Below, piece by piece: positions 1 to 9,943 of a stretch of 64,000 nt of DNA (position 1 is its first letter; each line of letters starts with the position of its first letter). The position numbers and the translations under genes are program-made. The stretch is from Desertimonas sp963786985 (lineage in GTDB: Bacteria; Actinomycetota; Acidimicrobiia; Acidimicrobiales; Ilumatobacteraceae): assembly GCA_963786985.1 (NCBI GenBank), contig CAWBBL010000034.1, positions 1-64,000 on the forward strand. Direction: 5' to 3'. The notes below the pieces were generated by a model that worked only from the letters and a program-made list of their open reading frames with translations, did no database searches and was not told where the DNA came from.

Positions 1-64
1 GCGAGCAGATCACCCCCCAACCCGGGATCTGTGGCCGGCGCACATCGAGCAGGAGGAACCCACC

Positions 65-597
65 ATGAGCATCGGACCGATCCAGGCATTCGTCATCGGC
101 TTCCCGGACAGTGACCTCTTCGAAGGTCGTATCGCCGAGGAACTGGCACGTCTCAGCGACGTCGGACAGATCAGAATCATCGACGCCGTGTTCGTGATTC
201 GTGACGGCGAGGACGTCTCGGCGCTGAGCTGTCCGACCTCGACGATGAGCAACGAGCCGAACTCCACGCCGTGGTCGGCGCGCTGGTCGGGCTCGGTATC
301 GCCGGCGGCGAGGGCGCCGCGGCAGGTGCCGAGCTCGGGGCGTCCGTCGACGCCGATGCGCCGTCGGCTGCCGAGGCAGTGGCGGCGGCGATCGCGGATG
401 AGTTGCCCGACGGCAGCTCGGCGCTCGTGCTGGCGGTCGAGCACTTGTGGGCGGTGCCGCTGCGCGATGCGGTCCACGATGCCGGTGGTGTGGTGCTCGG
501 ACACCGGTCGCTCACCCCCGAGGAGTTGGTCGCGTTCGGGATCGACGTCGGCGACGAGATCGAGCTCGAGGCCGCGCTCGACGCTGACGAGGCGTAG
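65..597 (+). CDS. DUF6325-family small protein, frameshifted
   Basis: The start at 65 follows a good ribosome site (aggagg, 58 onward region). The first ~55 residues (MSIGPIQAFVIGFPDSDLF...) read in one frame and the rest (SDLDDEQRAELHAVVGALVG ... AVEHLWAVPLRDAVHDAGG) in the next, with the switch near 225-232. The joined protein of about 176 residues matches the usual pattern of actinobacterial DUF6325 proteins: an N-terminal IGP..VIG.P segment, an Ala/Gly-rich middle and a C-terminal segment on ensuring a tryptophan-containing helix (EHLWA). The function of the family is unknown. A one-base deletion in the assembly or a real disabling mutation would both explain the shift. Confidence 0.75.
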
Positions 598-639
598 GGA
601 TCGTTGCGTGTCACACGGCGTGGTGCGACACTGTCGGTT

Positions 640-818
640 TGCGTGCCGACCTCCTGAAGGCAACCTGACCCGAGTCGATTCCAGCCAGCGGTTGACCTCG
701 GCGATGCCGAAACGCAGGAGCCCGCCCACTTGCGGAGGGGGATCCTTCTCTCGCTAACGACCCGGCGGACATGACGGACCGAGGCGCCGAGGTGGACGGC
801 GAGATCCTCGATTCACAT
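640..818 (-). pseudogene. excisionase-like HTH_17 protein remnant
   Basis: Reading leftwards from 818, the minus strand gives IEDLAVHLGASVRHVRRVVS then ERRIPLRK in one frame and, after a one-base shift near 735, VGGLLRFGIAEVNRWLESTR in another. Joined, this is the complete helix-turn-helix plus wing of the small excisionase-type (HTH_17/MerR-like) DNA-binding proteins that accompany integrases. The ATG at 818 is followed at once by an in-frame TGA, so the gene has at least two lesions. The C-terminal end is not defined. The nearest integrase is 8 kb away, so it is probably left over from a lost element. Confidence 0.55.
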
Positions 819-996
819 GAGGCTCCGAATCGCCTGGTCTTGCACCTTCATGACCGAACGTGCACCCGGGACGTCTCGGATCACCTCCCGAACGTCCTGG
901 AGCGTCCAGCTGGGACGCTGCTGAGCAATCCGCTGAGGTACGGGTGCTCGCGTTCTCGGCTTGGATCGAAAGACTGGTGGGCGTTCAGGGTAATCG

Positions 997-1059
997 GATC
1001 CGGACCGGGAGTTGTTGGATGCGGCGGCGTTGGTCGGCCATCTGGTGCCGGTTGCTTTG
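997..1059 (+). pseudogene. possible IS1182-type transposase N-terminal fragment
   Basis: This short stretch translates to DPDRELLDAAALVGHLVPVA, which resembles the conserved opening of IS1182-family transposases in actinobacteria (…RELLD…LVGHLVP.GSVFAFL). The match stops after about 20 residues, where the sequence runs into the 3' end of the DUF2254 gene. No terminal inverted repeats were found. Recognition is from memory of the family only. Confidence 0.35.
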
Positions 1060-1060
1060 C

Positions 1061-2353
1061 CTAGGAGTAGGTCTCTGAGCGGTGCGCCCGGCCGCCGATC
1101 CCTTGGCGGTCGCGCTCGCTTGCGCGGTCGAGGTCGACCGAGTCGCGCCAGCTGTCAGCGACGGTGGCATCGAGACGGCGGAGTTCTTCTTCGATGGCTG
1201 CTCGGTGTTCGAGTCGTACCATCTCGAGAAGCTCCTCGAGCAGCGCTCGGAGTCGTCGCGTGATCTGCACGGAGGTTGCACCGAACTCGCGGATCTCCGT
1301 GAGTCCGAGCGTTACGAAGTCTTCCCAGCGGCGAGTCACCATCACGACGGAGGCGGGCGGGCCGGTACTGGTGGCTTTGGTGCGCAGCTCGAGATCGGTT
1401 GTCCCGATGAAGCCGAGAAGATCTCCGATGTGATCGAGGACCTGGACGGCGGTCGTGGGATCGTTCACCGCAGGAGAGAGCGCTTTGTTGGCGATGTCGA
1501 CCATCATCCGGAGGGCGAACGCCGGGTCTTGGTCGAAGGTGCGCTCGTCGCCGAGGGCGATCATTCCTTCGAGTTCCTCCGCGGCACGGTCGTCGAACTG
1601 GCCTCCGTAGACAAGCACCAACGCTTCACCGGTGTGCACGAAGTCGCCTACCGGATGCGGCAGGACGAGCTCGGCGCCGTGGGCGCGAGCCCACACGACG
1701 AGTCCGTCGGGATCGACGGCCTGGATTGCACCGCCGCGGCTGGCTCCCACGACGAGTATCGGGTCGGCGCGTGTCGATCCGTAGTCCCACCGGACGTCCG
1801 TGCGGTCGGCGAGACGCACGGTTTGCGCGAACGTCGAGCGGGCTGCGCGGGCGACGTCGGCGGCGACGGCCACCGGTCTCAGTCTGCGGATGCTGCGATC
1901 GAAGAAGACGATGAAGACCAGAAGGCACAGGGAGACCGAGATCCCAGACAGGGTCACCCCGAGGTCCGGGACGAAGTCGTCCTCGATCCGTCGGAGCACC
2001 GAGAACGAGAACGTCATGGTGCCAACGAGCACGGCGAGTGTCGTCTTCAGCAGGCGGTCGCGGTACCAGAGGCGCATGATGCGGGCCGAGAACGTCCCGG
2101 TCGCCATCTGCACGAGAAGTACGGTCACGGTGACGACGAAGCCGGTGAGTGCAGCCGTTGCGCCGACGATTGAGGTGAGGACGGCGCTTGCCGTCGACGG
2201 CGTGTACTGCCACAGCGACGGCGCCTCGAGGTGCTCGCCGGCGACCGAGACGATGGTGCCGAGAATCCCTCCGAGGATCGCTCCCATGACGGGGACCGCC
2301 CAGAGGCTCTCGAGCAGGTTCTCGCGCCGGCGGAACCGCGTGCGCCAGCTCAT
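1061..2353 (-). CDS. DUF2254 family membrane protein
   Basis: This 430-residue protein begins at MSWRTRFRRRENLLESLW. The N-terminal half carries about four membrane segments (roughly residues 18-42, 55-82, 100-120 and 128-150). The C-terminal half is soluble and contains the conserved block around MMVDIANKALSPAVNDPTTA, characteristic of DUF2254 proteins. The C-terminal ~60 residues are charged and probably helical. A longer open frame exists upstream to 2488 but the extra 45 residues are Arg/Pro-rich and look non-coding. The family is a predicted inner-membrane protein of unknown function, so no role is assigned. Confidence 0.85.
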   Translation of the reverse strand: MSWRTRFRRRENLLESLWAVPVMGAILGGILGTIVSVAGEHLEAPSLWQYTPSTASAVLTSIVGATAALTGFVVTVTVLLVQMATGTFSARIMRLWYRDRLLKTTLAVLVGTMTFSFSVLRRIEDDFVPDLGVTLSGISVSLCLLVFIVFFDRSIRRLRPVAVAADVARAARSTFAQTVRLADRTDVRWDYGSTRADPILVVGASRGGAIQAVDPDGLVVWARAHGAELVLPHPVGDFVHTGEALVLVYGGQFDDRAAEELEGMIALGDERTFDQDPAFALRMMVDIANKALSPAVNDPTTAVQVLDHIGDLLGFIGTTDLELRTKATSTGPPASVVMVTRRWEDFVTLGLTEIREFGATSVQITRRLRALLEELLEMVRLEHRAAIEEELRRLDATVADSWRDSVDLDRASERDRQGIGGRAHRSETYS

Positions 2354-2735
2354 CGCACTCGCTCCACGTGGCGAGCTACGTCCCGTGGCAACGCGGCCAC
2401 GTTCGTCCCGAGCTGGCGGTGCTCGCGACCGTGCGACGTGGCGCCGCGTGCGCATCGGGCCCCACGGTCGCGAAAGGGGCGGCGCCACGACGCAGGTGCT
2501 CCACTGTCACGTACATCGGGCGGTCGACGTCGTGGAGGAACGCCTCGTAACTGAGGCGGAGGCATTCGGGTACCAGAGGTGGCGGCGAACATCTGTTACC
2601 TCCCTCCTTTCCGTCGACTCAGCGCACGACGAGCGGACGTCGGCCGCCCCTCCTACGACGAGGGTCGGGGCCGCACCGCTACCTTCGGGCCCGTTCGTTC
2701 CAGGGTGGAGGAGCGGGCTCGACGGTTGCCGAGGC
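2354..2735. other. 382-bp gap between two minus-strand genes
   Basis: The gap separates the DUF1254/1214 gene (ending at 2736) from the DUF2254 gene (starting at 2353). A minus-strand stretch (about 2400-2560) gives a protein-like run including LRLSYEAFLHDVDRPMYVTV, but it has no convincing start or known family. I see no RNA gene or clear terminator. Confidence 0.4.
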
Positions 2736-4285
<1,550 letters not shown>

Positions 4286-4368
4286 CTCACACCTCCTCTT
4301 GGCGCTCGGCGCGCCGATCTGTGTTCGACCCATCCTCGACCGCGCCGACAACGCCCGCATCACATACA

Positions 4369-4497
4369 TCACGTGAAATGCCGTCCGCGTCGAAACCCGG
4401 AGACCCCGCCGAACCACTCCAAGCCCAACCTTTCGACGAAGAAGTCAATGACGGGGTCGTACTCGTCGACGATGACGCTGATGAGTTCGAGGTGCAC
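4369..4497 (-). pseudogene. truncated VOC (glyoxalase-fold) protein fragment
   Basis: From the GTG at 4497 the minus strand encodes VHLELISVIVDEYDPVIDFF then VERLGLEW, the usual first beta-alpha unit of a VOC-superfamily protein. After about 28 residues similarity is lost and a stop follows at 4369. It sits between two divergent DUF1254/1214 paralogues and looks like the remains of a gene cut by rearrangement. Confidence 0.5.
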
Positions 4498-4802
4498 GGC
4501 GCGACCTCTTGCACCGTCCGCTTGACGCGGGGATAACGGCGAGGCACCGCGGCCTCCACCCCCGGCCTGACGGCACTCGAACGTCGCCAGGCGCCGTTCG
4601 GTCGGCGACTGGTCTCCCCAAGCACGCGAACTAGCCAGGCAGATCTGTGCTGCGCGCAAAGGGGACATCGACAGCTAGTCGTCGGCCGCCCGTCGATCGC
4701 CAGGCGTCGGCGGGTGAGATCGAAATCACGCACTCTGTGTGACGACATCCGTCCGAAGTTGCTCGACAGTGGGAGGAGGCATGAGTACGAAGGGGTGCAG
4801 AC

Positions 4803-6354
4803 ATGGCAGAGGTCTCGGCTGAGACTGTGAGGTCGATCTCGACGCCTGACAAGGTCGAGACTCGGCTTGGGACGTTGGAGTTCAACGATGGTGCGCCGTC
4901 GGAGTCGACGGCGGCTCTGTTGTACGACCATCTTGACTTCGTTCACGGCGTCGAGGCGTTCCTGGGCGCGTTGCCGGGCGCATCGCTCGCGGCGGTACGC
5001 CGCGGGTTTCTCTCGATGGGGGCCGAGGACAACTCCTTCACGTTGTTCCCGGAGCTGATGGACTCGGCGTCGGTGTTCCTGACCGGGAACTGCGACACGA
5101 TCTACTACTGGGGCTTTCTCGACCTCACCGATGGACCGATGGTGCTCGATGTCCCGTCGATCGATCCACCTTCGGGGATTCTCGGCACGATCGACGACAT
5201 GTGGTTCCGGTGGGTGACCGACTTCGGTCTTCCCGGCCCTGACCGCGGACAGGGCGGTCGGTATCTCCTGGTGGGGCCGAACTATGACGGGCCGCTCCCC
5301 GACAGCGGTTTCCACGTCTTTCACGCTCGCACGACACGCGTCACGGTCATCGGCCGGGCGTTCATGATCGACAACGACCCGAAACTCCCGGTCGAGGCGA
5401 TCCGCAACGGAGTTCGCGTCTCTCGCTACGTGCCCGGCGCTCACGGCACCGCCGTTGGCAGCTTCCTCGCCGGACGCGCACCGTTGGGTGCCGCGTCAGA
5501 AGTACCTGAAACCCGATTCGTCGAGTCGTCGGGCAAGTCGTTCAACACCATCTATCCCAACGACTTCGGGTTCTGGGAGTTGGTGCACGAGCTCGTCCAG
5601 CAGGAACCACCCGGTGCCGCCGATCCGGACCTGCTCGGTCTGCTCGCCTCCGTCGGGATCGTTCACGGCAAGCCGTTCGAGCCGGACGACGCGGATGCGC
5701 AAGATTCTCGAAGATGCAGTCGCCGTCGGCAACGCCACAGCGCGCACCATCACCTTTGCGCCACGACCCGAGGAAGGCTTCGACTTCTACCCGAACTCGC
5801 AATGGCAGAGCGCCCTCTTCGTCGGTGGCTACCAATTCCTCGACCCGCCACCGCAGATCACCGCCGACGGCCCAGTCTTCGCCCCCAGCGACGGTGCCCG
5901 CAAACTCAGTGCCCGCACCAACTTCTTGTACATGGCCACTGGCATCACACCAGCGATGTGCATGCGCCTCACCGGGATCGGCTCGCAATACATCTACGCC
6001 ATGCGCGACAGCGAAGGCGAGTACTTCGACGGCGGCCGCAACTATCGCTTCACGCTCCCACCCGACATCCCCGAAAGCCGCTTCTGGTCGGTGATCCTCT
6101 ACGACCGCCAGACGCGGTCCATGCTCCAAACCGATCAACACCTGCCGCGCCTCGGCAGCCAGTCCGGCACCGTCGAGGCCAACCCCGACGGCTCGACCGA
6201 CATCTACTTCGGGCCCACCGCCCCCGAGGGCAAGGCCGACAACTGGCTCCAAACCGTCCCCGGCAAGGGGTGGTGGACGATCCTGCGGCTCTACAACCCA
6301 GAGCGGGCGTTCTTCGACAAGACCTGGCAGCCCACCGAGATCGAACCGATCTGA
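4803..6354 (+). CDS. DUF1254/DUF1214 domain protein (paralogue), frameshifted
   Basis: This paralogue of the 2736-4285 gene shares the opening (SISTPDKVETRLGTLEF), YDHLDFVHGV, TDFGLPGPDRGQGGRYLL and the ending GKGWWTILRLYNPERAFF. The N-terminal DUF1254 part reads in one frame to about 5690 and the DUF1214 part in another; one extra g in gacgacgcggatg would restore FEPDDRMRKILEDA. The joined length is about 517 residues. A stronger ribosome site (gggaggagg) precedes an ATG at 4780 that opens a 13-codon ORF overlapping this start, so either coupling or a sequence error at the 5' end is possible. Function unknown. Confidence 0.8.
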
Positions 6355-6575
6355 CGAGCAACCCGCCATCGAACAATCTGGGGCGGTCCCGACGATCGAC
6401 GGGTGTCCCGCGTGCACGCAGAATGCCCTGATTAGGCGTCGACGAGAATGTCGGAATACCGCGCCCGAATGTCCCGCCGGTCGGTGTCGGCTACCGCCGG
6501 CACTCTGGCTCGGTCAGTAAGGTTCGGCGACGTTGGATCCACGGTCCGACAACCCACATATGGGAGGAGGATCCG

Positions 6576-6875
6576 ATGACTGATCCGCTTACTGCAAGTC
6601 CGAGCAGCCCACCACCTATCGCCACCGGCGACAAGGCCGGCTTCAGATTGGGCGGTGGAGCCATTGCCGCGATCAGCGGGGCCGCTCTGCTCGTCATCTT
6701 CATGGCGCAGAACACCGAGGACGTGACGCTCGAGTTCCTCTTCTGGGATTTCACGTGGCCGCTGTGGTTGGTGGTTCTCCTTTCCGCAACGATCGGTGCG
6801 CTGATCTGGCTCGGAATCGGCGTGATTCGTCGCCATCGGCGTCGGTCGGACCGGCGCGACGAACGCCGGGACTAA
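6576..6875 (+). CDS. LapA-domain (DUF1049) small membrane protein
   Basis: The 99-residue protein starts after a strong gggaggagg site. It has two membrane helices (about residues 26-46 and 58-82) with the hallmark LapA-domain sequence MAQNTEDVTLEFLFWDFTWP between them, and an Arg-rich cytoplasmic tail. Proteins of this type are small inner-membrane proteins named for lipopolysaccharide assembly protein A; in actinobacteria their role is unknown. The gene stands alone. Confidence 0.85.
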   Translation: MTDPLTASPSSPPPIATGDKAGFRLGGGAIAAISGAALLVIFMAQNTEDVTLEFLFWDFTWPLWLVVLLSATIGALIWLGIGVIRRHRRRSDRRDERRD

Positions 6876-7263
6876 CGGCCACGGCCGGGTTCTCAGCGCA
6901 CGCGTGCCGAGCAGCGGCACAGCGAGCGAAATGGCGCACCAGGCTGTCCCGCGAACTGTGGCCACCGACGGGCCCCGGCGCATCTTGCGCTCCGGGGTCT
7001 GTGCCCGAACGATGGCGGGCCGGCGCGGCGCAACCGATCGACGGTTAACCATCGGCGTTGAGAACGCGATCGAGCGTCCACCTCGGCTGCGGAGGCAACC
7101 TGACGAGATTCGATACGTGACCGAATGTCGCAGCGCGACGTTCGGTCGGCGAGGCACCTCCGGCGCGACCCGGCGCCGGAGCCCGCACGCTGCCGAAAGC
7201 GCATCGTCGAGCGCACCCCGGGGGAGCGCCTACCGCCGATTCGGTGCGTGCGGTTTCCAGTGG
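6876..7263. other. non-coding gap at the left edge of an element remnant
   Basis: No gene with a recognisable product was found here. All open frames are Arg/Pro-rich and lack ribosome sites. The stretch lies between the LapA-like gene and the mobile-element debris and probably holds the left junction, which I could not locate. Confidence 0.4.
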
Positions 7264-7338
7264 CTAGTCGACGACCGCTTTCGCCACTGCCACCACGGAC
7301 CTCGACGCCGCCCCGAGCGGGGTCACATCGAGCCGCAT
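7264..7338 (-). pseudogene. possible truncated relaxase-like start
   Basis: An ATG at 7338 with a good AGGAG ribosome site opens MRLDVTPLGAASRSVVAVAK AVVD and meets TAG at 7264. The opening looks like the N terminus of relaxase-type proteins from actinobacterial conjugative elements, but this is a weak recognition. It follows the winged-helix gene in the same direction and is the next member of the decayed element. Confidence 0.25.
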
Positions 7339-7418
7339 GACCGCTCCTGTCCGCTGTCCACCGCACCTGCGACGCCTTGTGGACAACTCGGGTGCCGTGC
7401 GGGGGGCCCGATCGAACA

Positions 7419-7441
7419 CAGGTTTCCCGGAGGGAAACCTG
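7419..7441. repeat. perfect 10-bp inverted repeat, 3-nt spacer
   Basis: CAGGTTTCCC at 7419-7428 and GGGAAACCTG at 7432-7441 are exact reverse complements around gga. There is no T-run on either side, so an operator or recombination site is likelier than a terminator. Confidence 0.7.
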
Positions 7442-7472
7442 CAAGTGTGCCTAGAACGGAAAAGGGCGCAGA

Positions 7473-7510
7473 CCCGATCACTGGAACCTGGCAGATCGGG
7501 TGACCCGATC
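7473..7510. repeat. CCCGATC repeat and 17-bp palindrome
   Basis: CCCGATC occurs at 7473-7479, and 7494-7510 is the perfect palindrome GATCGGGTGACCCGATC (8-bp arms, central G). The same heptamer recurs as a cluster at 8165-8213 on the other side of the winged-helix gene. Confidence 0.7.
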
Positions 7511-7684
7511 CGGCGGAGCAGGTCCGCAACCACGACGACCGAACGCCCCAGAGGCCTGGTCGCGAGCGGGGCGCACCCCGCCGGAAGCCCGCGACCAACA
7601 CGCGGGTACCGGCGGTAGCCCGTCCACTGCCTTGGGCCGCCGGGGGGCGTGCGGCGGCGACCCGGACGGGGCCAGACAAGGCGG

Positions 7685-8122
7685 TCATCGCTCGAGGGTG
7701 CCGGCGCGGCTGGCACCGATCCCGCCGGGTCCACGGCCTGGCGGTGGCTCTCTGACGGCCAGCATGGCGAGCAGCCGCGCGGTGTTCGGGCTGAGCTGGG
7801 ACGCCAGTGCCGCGGGCACGTCGGGGGCCAGGCGGGTGATGCCGAGGACGGCAGTGTGTTCGCGGAAGTCGACGAGGCCGTGGTGGTGGAGTCGGCGCAG
7901 TGTGTTGAGGGTCTTGGACGGAGTGACTCGCAAGGGCCGGCGCTTCGAGGGAGATGCCGTGGGTTGGCGGCGGGCCACCGCCACGGCGGTGACGCCGAGC
8001 ACCTCGGACCACACCCGGTCGACGTAGGGGCTGACGAGTGGCCAGCGATCGTTCGGGCGTCGTGGCAGGCGGACGAGCTCGATCTGGCTCGTCGGTGACA
8101 GCGTGGGTGGCGTGGAGTCCAT
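7685..8122 (-). CDS. winged-helix-like protein of an integrated element
   Basis: The 145-residue product begins MDSTPPTLSPTSQIELVRLP and contains VSPYVDRVWSEVLGVTAVAVARR followed by TPSKTLNTLRRLHHHGLVDF, which looks like a helix-turn-helix with a wing. I recall similar proteins in actinobacterial integrative elements, where their role (replication or regulation) is not established. The linker between the two parts (about residues 50-66) seems shorter than expected, so the gene may have suffered a deletion. It is flanked on both sides by CCCGATC repeats, which could be its binding sites. No close partner gene is intact. Confidence 0.5.
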   Translation of the reverse strand: MDSTPPTLSPTSQIELVRLPRRPNDRWPLVSPYVDRVWSEVLGVTAVAVARRQPTASPSKRRPLRVTPSKTLNTLRRLHHHGLVDFREHTAVLGITRLAPDVPAALASQLSPNTARLLAMLAVREPPPGRGPGGIGASRAGTLER

Positions 8123-8164
8123 GCCTGGTTAATAAGGTCGGTCACCGCAGCAAGGCGCGACACA

Positions 8165-8213
8165 CCCGATCCCCGATCCCGGCCACCCGATCGGCAAACC
8201 CGACGACCCGATC
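8165..8213. repeat. cluster of four CCCGATC direct repeats
   Basis: Exact CCCGATC copies start at 8165, 8172, 8186 and 8207, with spacings of 7, 14 and 21, plus a degenerate CCCGAC at 8199. They lie just upstream of the minus-strand gene starting at 8122. Regular spacing is iteron- or operator-like. Confidence 0.65.
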
Positions 8214-8475
8214 AGGGGCCTTGACCAGGGTGTTCGGGTGTGGCGGTGTGGGGGCCGTGCCAGGGCGTGGTGAAGTCGACATGTTTCGGCTGCGGTCAAC
8301 AGGCATGCCCGCCATCCGGTAAGTGGCGGTAAACGAGGGTGTCGGGGGGCAGTCGGTCTAGCCATCAGACCTGGTCTTCGGCCTGCTAGACGACGAAAAT
8401 CTACGTGCGCCGTCGGAACGATTCGAACCTGCCCACACAGGCTCCGGAGGCCAATACTCCATCCTCATCCCTCGG

Positions 8476-9606
8476 TTAATGGTGCTCGTCACCACCGAAC
8501 GCGGCGTGGATGACGTTGCTTGCTCTGCGACGGTACGCCTCGTCGAGTTCGCGACCGAATGTTTGCGCAATCGCCTCGTCGAGCTCGGGCAGCAGGTGTC
8601 CGTAGCGATCGAGCGTGACGTTGATCGACGCATGGCCCATGCGCGCTTGTATCGCCTTTGGATGGGCACCGGCGGCGATAGCCAGAGCGACGCTGGTATG
8701 CCGCAATCGTGAAAGCGACAGGACACGCCCGCGAGTCGCTGAGCCTTGCCGAAATGGTGGGATTGGAAGCTTGACGCAGACAATGGGTTGCCGGCTGAAT
8801 TCGGGAACACGAGTCCGTCCGGACCGGGGTTCGCACTCCGCTCCAGATGTTCGGAGAGGACGTCGGCGGTGAAGGGTGAGACGGTGATTGACCGCCGCCC
8901 CGCTGCTGTCTTCGGAGGCCGCCGTACAAAGCTTCGATCGGTCAGCTGGACGAGCTGTTCCGTGACCCGGATCTTGTAGCGGCTGACGTCGACGCTGGCG
9001 CGGCGCAGTCCGATCAACTCGCCCCAGCGCATGCCGGTGTCTACTGCGACGTAGATCATCGGACGGAAGCGTTCGTTGTGGGCCTCCGCCAAGCGGATCG
9101 ACTGATCCCAATTGAGGAACGTCATCTCCGCGCCTCGGGACACGCGGTGGGTCGACGCGGTCGCATGCGTTGTGGAGGATCTTCTGTTTCTGGACCGCGA
9201 CTGCCAGCATCCGACGCAGCGTCCGATAGTGGCGGTGCACCGAGCTCGCGGCGATTCCTTCGGCGACCTCATCGTTGAGCCACTGCTCGATCTCCTCGGC
9301 GGGGAGCCGGCTGAGCCGATACGAACCGAATCGAGGAAGGATGTATCGCTCGAGATCGCGCCGGTAGGTGTCCTGAGTCGTCGGTGAGAGCCGTCGTGCG
9401 AGCGACAGGAACGTGTCGGCCCACACGGCCAAGGGCAGATCCCCGTCCCGGGGGTCGATCCAGTTGCCGCGCTGCTTGTCCAACTCGACCTCGCGTACGA
9501 ACCGCTCGGCGTCGGCCTTGCGAGTGAAGGTCTTCGACTGCGACCTGCCGAGCGGGTCGCGATAGCGGGCCCGATATCGGCCCCGTTCCTTGCGGACGTG
9601 TCCCAT
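8476..9606 (-). CDS. tyrosine site-specific integrase, two frameshifts
   Basis: The 376-codon span encodes MGHVRKERGRYRARYRDPLG at the N terminus (arm-binding domain), a SAM-like core-binding domain (TTQDTYRRDLERYILPRFGS) and a catalytic domain. The catalytic Arg lies in AVDTGMRWGELIGLRR, which is in a second frame between about 9140 and 8725; the frame then returns for LRHTSVALAI, MGHASINVT and the Tyr in TLDRYGHLLPELDEA. All expected R, H-x-x-R, H and Y residues are therefore present but split by two compensating shifts (near 9140 and 8725). Its start lies 150 bp from tRNA-Cys, the usual setting for elements inserted at tRNA genes. Either a pseudogene or two assembly errors. Confidence 0.8.
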   Translation of the reverse strand: MGHVRKERGRYRARYRDPLGRSQSKTFTRKADAERFVREVELDKQRGNWIDPRDGDLPLAVWADTFLSLARRLSPTTQDTYRRDLERYILPRFGSYRLSRLPAEEIEQWLNDEVAEGIAASSVHRHYRTLRRMLAVAVQKQKILHNACDRVDPPRVPRRGDDVPQLGSVDPLGGGPQRTLPSDDLRRSRHRHALGRVDRTAPRQRRRQPLQDPGHGTARPADRSKLCTAASEDSSGAAVNHRLTLHRRRPLRTSGAECEPRSGRTRVPEFSRQPIVCVKLPIPPFRQGSATRGRVLSLSRLRHTSVALAIAAGAHPKAIQARMGHASINVTLDRYGHLLPELDEAIAQTFGRELDEAYRRRASNVIHAAFGGDEHH

Positions 9607-9718
9607 CGATTCCTCCTCCGACGCGGCTTGGACGCGGCGTCGCGGCGCGTATGCGGCGCGAAACAGCGCGTTACTGGCGGTTAACGGAGGTCACTCACGG
9701 TCACTCGCGGTTGACGCG

Positions 9719-9759
9719 AAAACAGCCTCTGACCTGGCACAATAGCAGGTCGGAGGCTG
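9719..9759 (-). terminator. terminator of tRNA-Cys
   Basis: On the minus strand a 14-bp stem (9759-9746 with 9736-9723, one G-T pair) and a 9-nt loop are followed by TTTT at 9722-9719. It starts at the CCA end of the tRNA and is a typical intrinsic terminator. Confidence 0.8.
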
Positions 9760-9832
9760 GAGGCGACGCCGGGAATCGAACCCGGGTAGAGGGCTTTGCA
9801 GGCCCTTGCCTGAACCACTCGGCCACGTCGCC
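9758..9832 (-). tRNA. tRNA-Cys (GCA)
   Basis: The minus strand folds as a tRNA: acceptor GGCGACG/CGTCGCC, D-arm region with GGCCGAGTGGTTCAGGC, anticodon loop CTGCAAA (anticodon GCA), T-arm CCGGGTTCGATTCCCGG, discriminator U and encoded CCA. U73 and GCA identify it as cysteine. It is followed by its own terminator and neighbours the integrase. Confidence 0.95.
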
Positions 9833-9943
9833 AGGCGATGGGTCACCCTAGCGGGCCGCCACCGACTCCGCTGTGGTGACGCGGCGCGTATCACCAGCAC
9901 TCGATACGGATCGTGTAGGCAGGGAGAAGGAGAGGGCCGACGG

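Noticed and set aside
7081..7110. gcaacctgacgagattcg, similar to gcaacctgacccgagtcgatt near 660
   Set aside because: The shared 12-bp core is too short to claim a second excisionase remnant or an attachment site.
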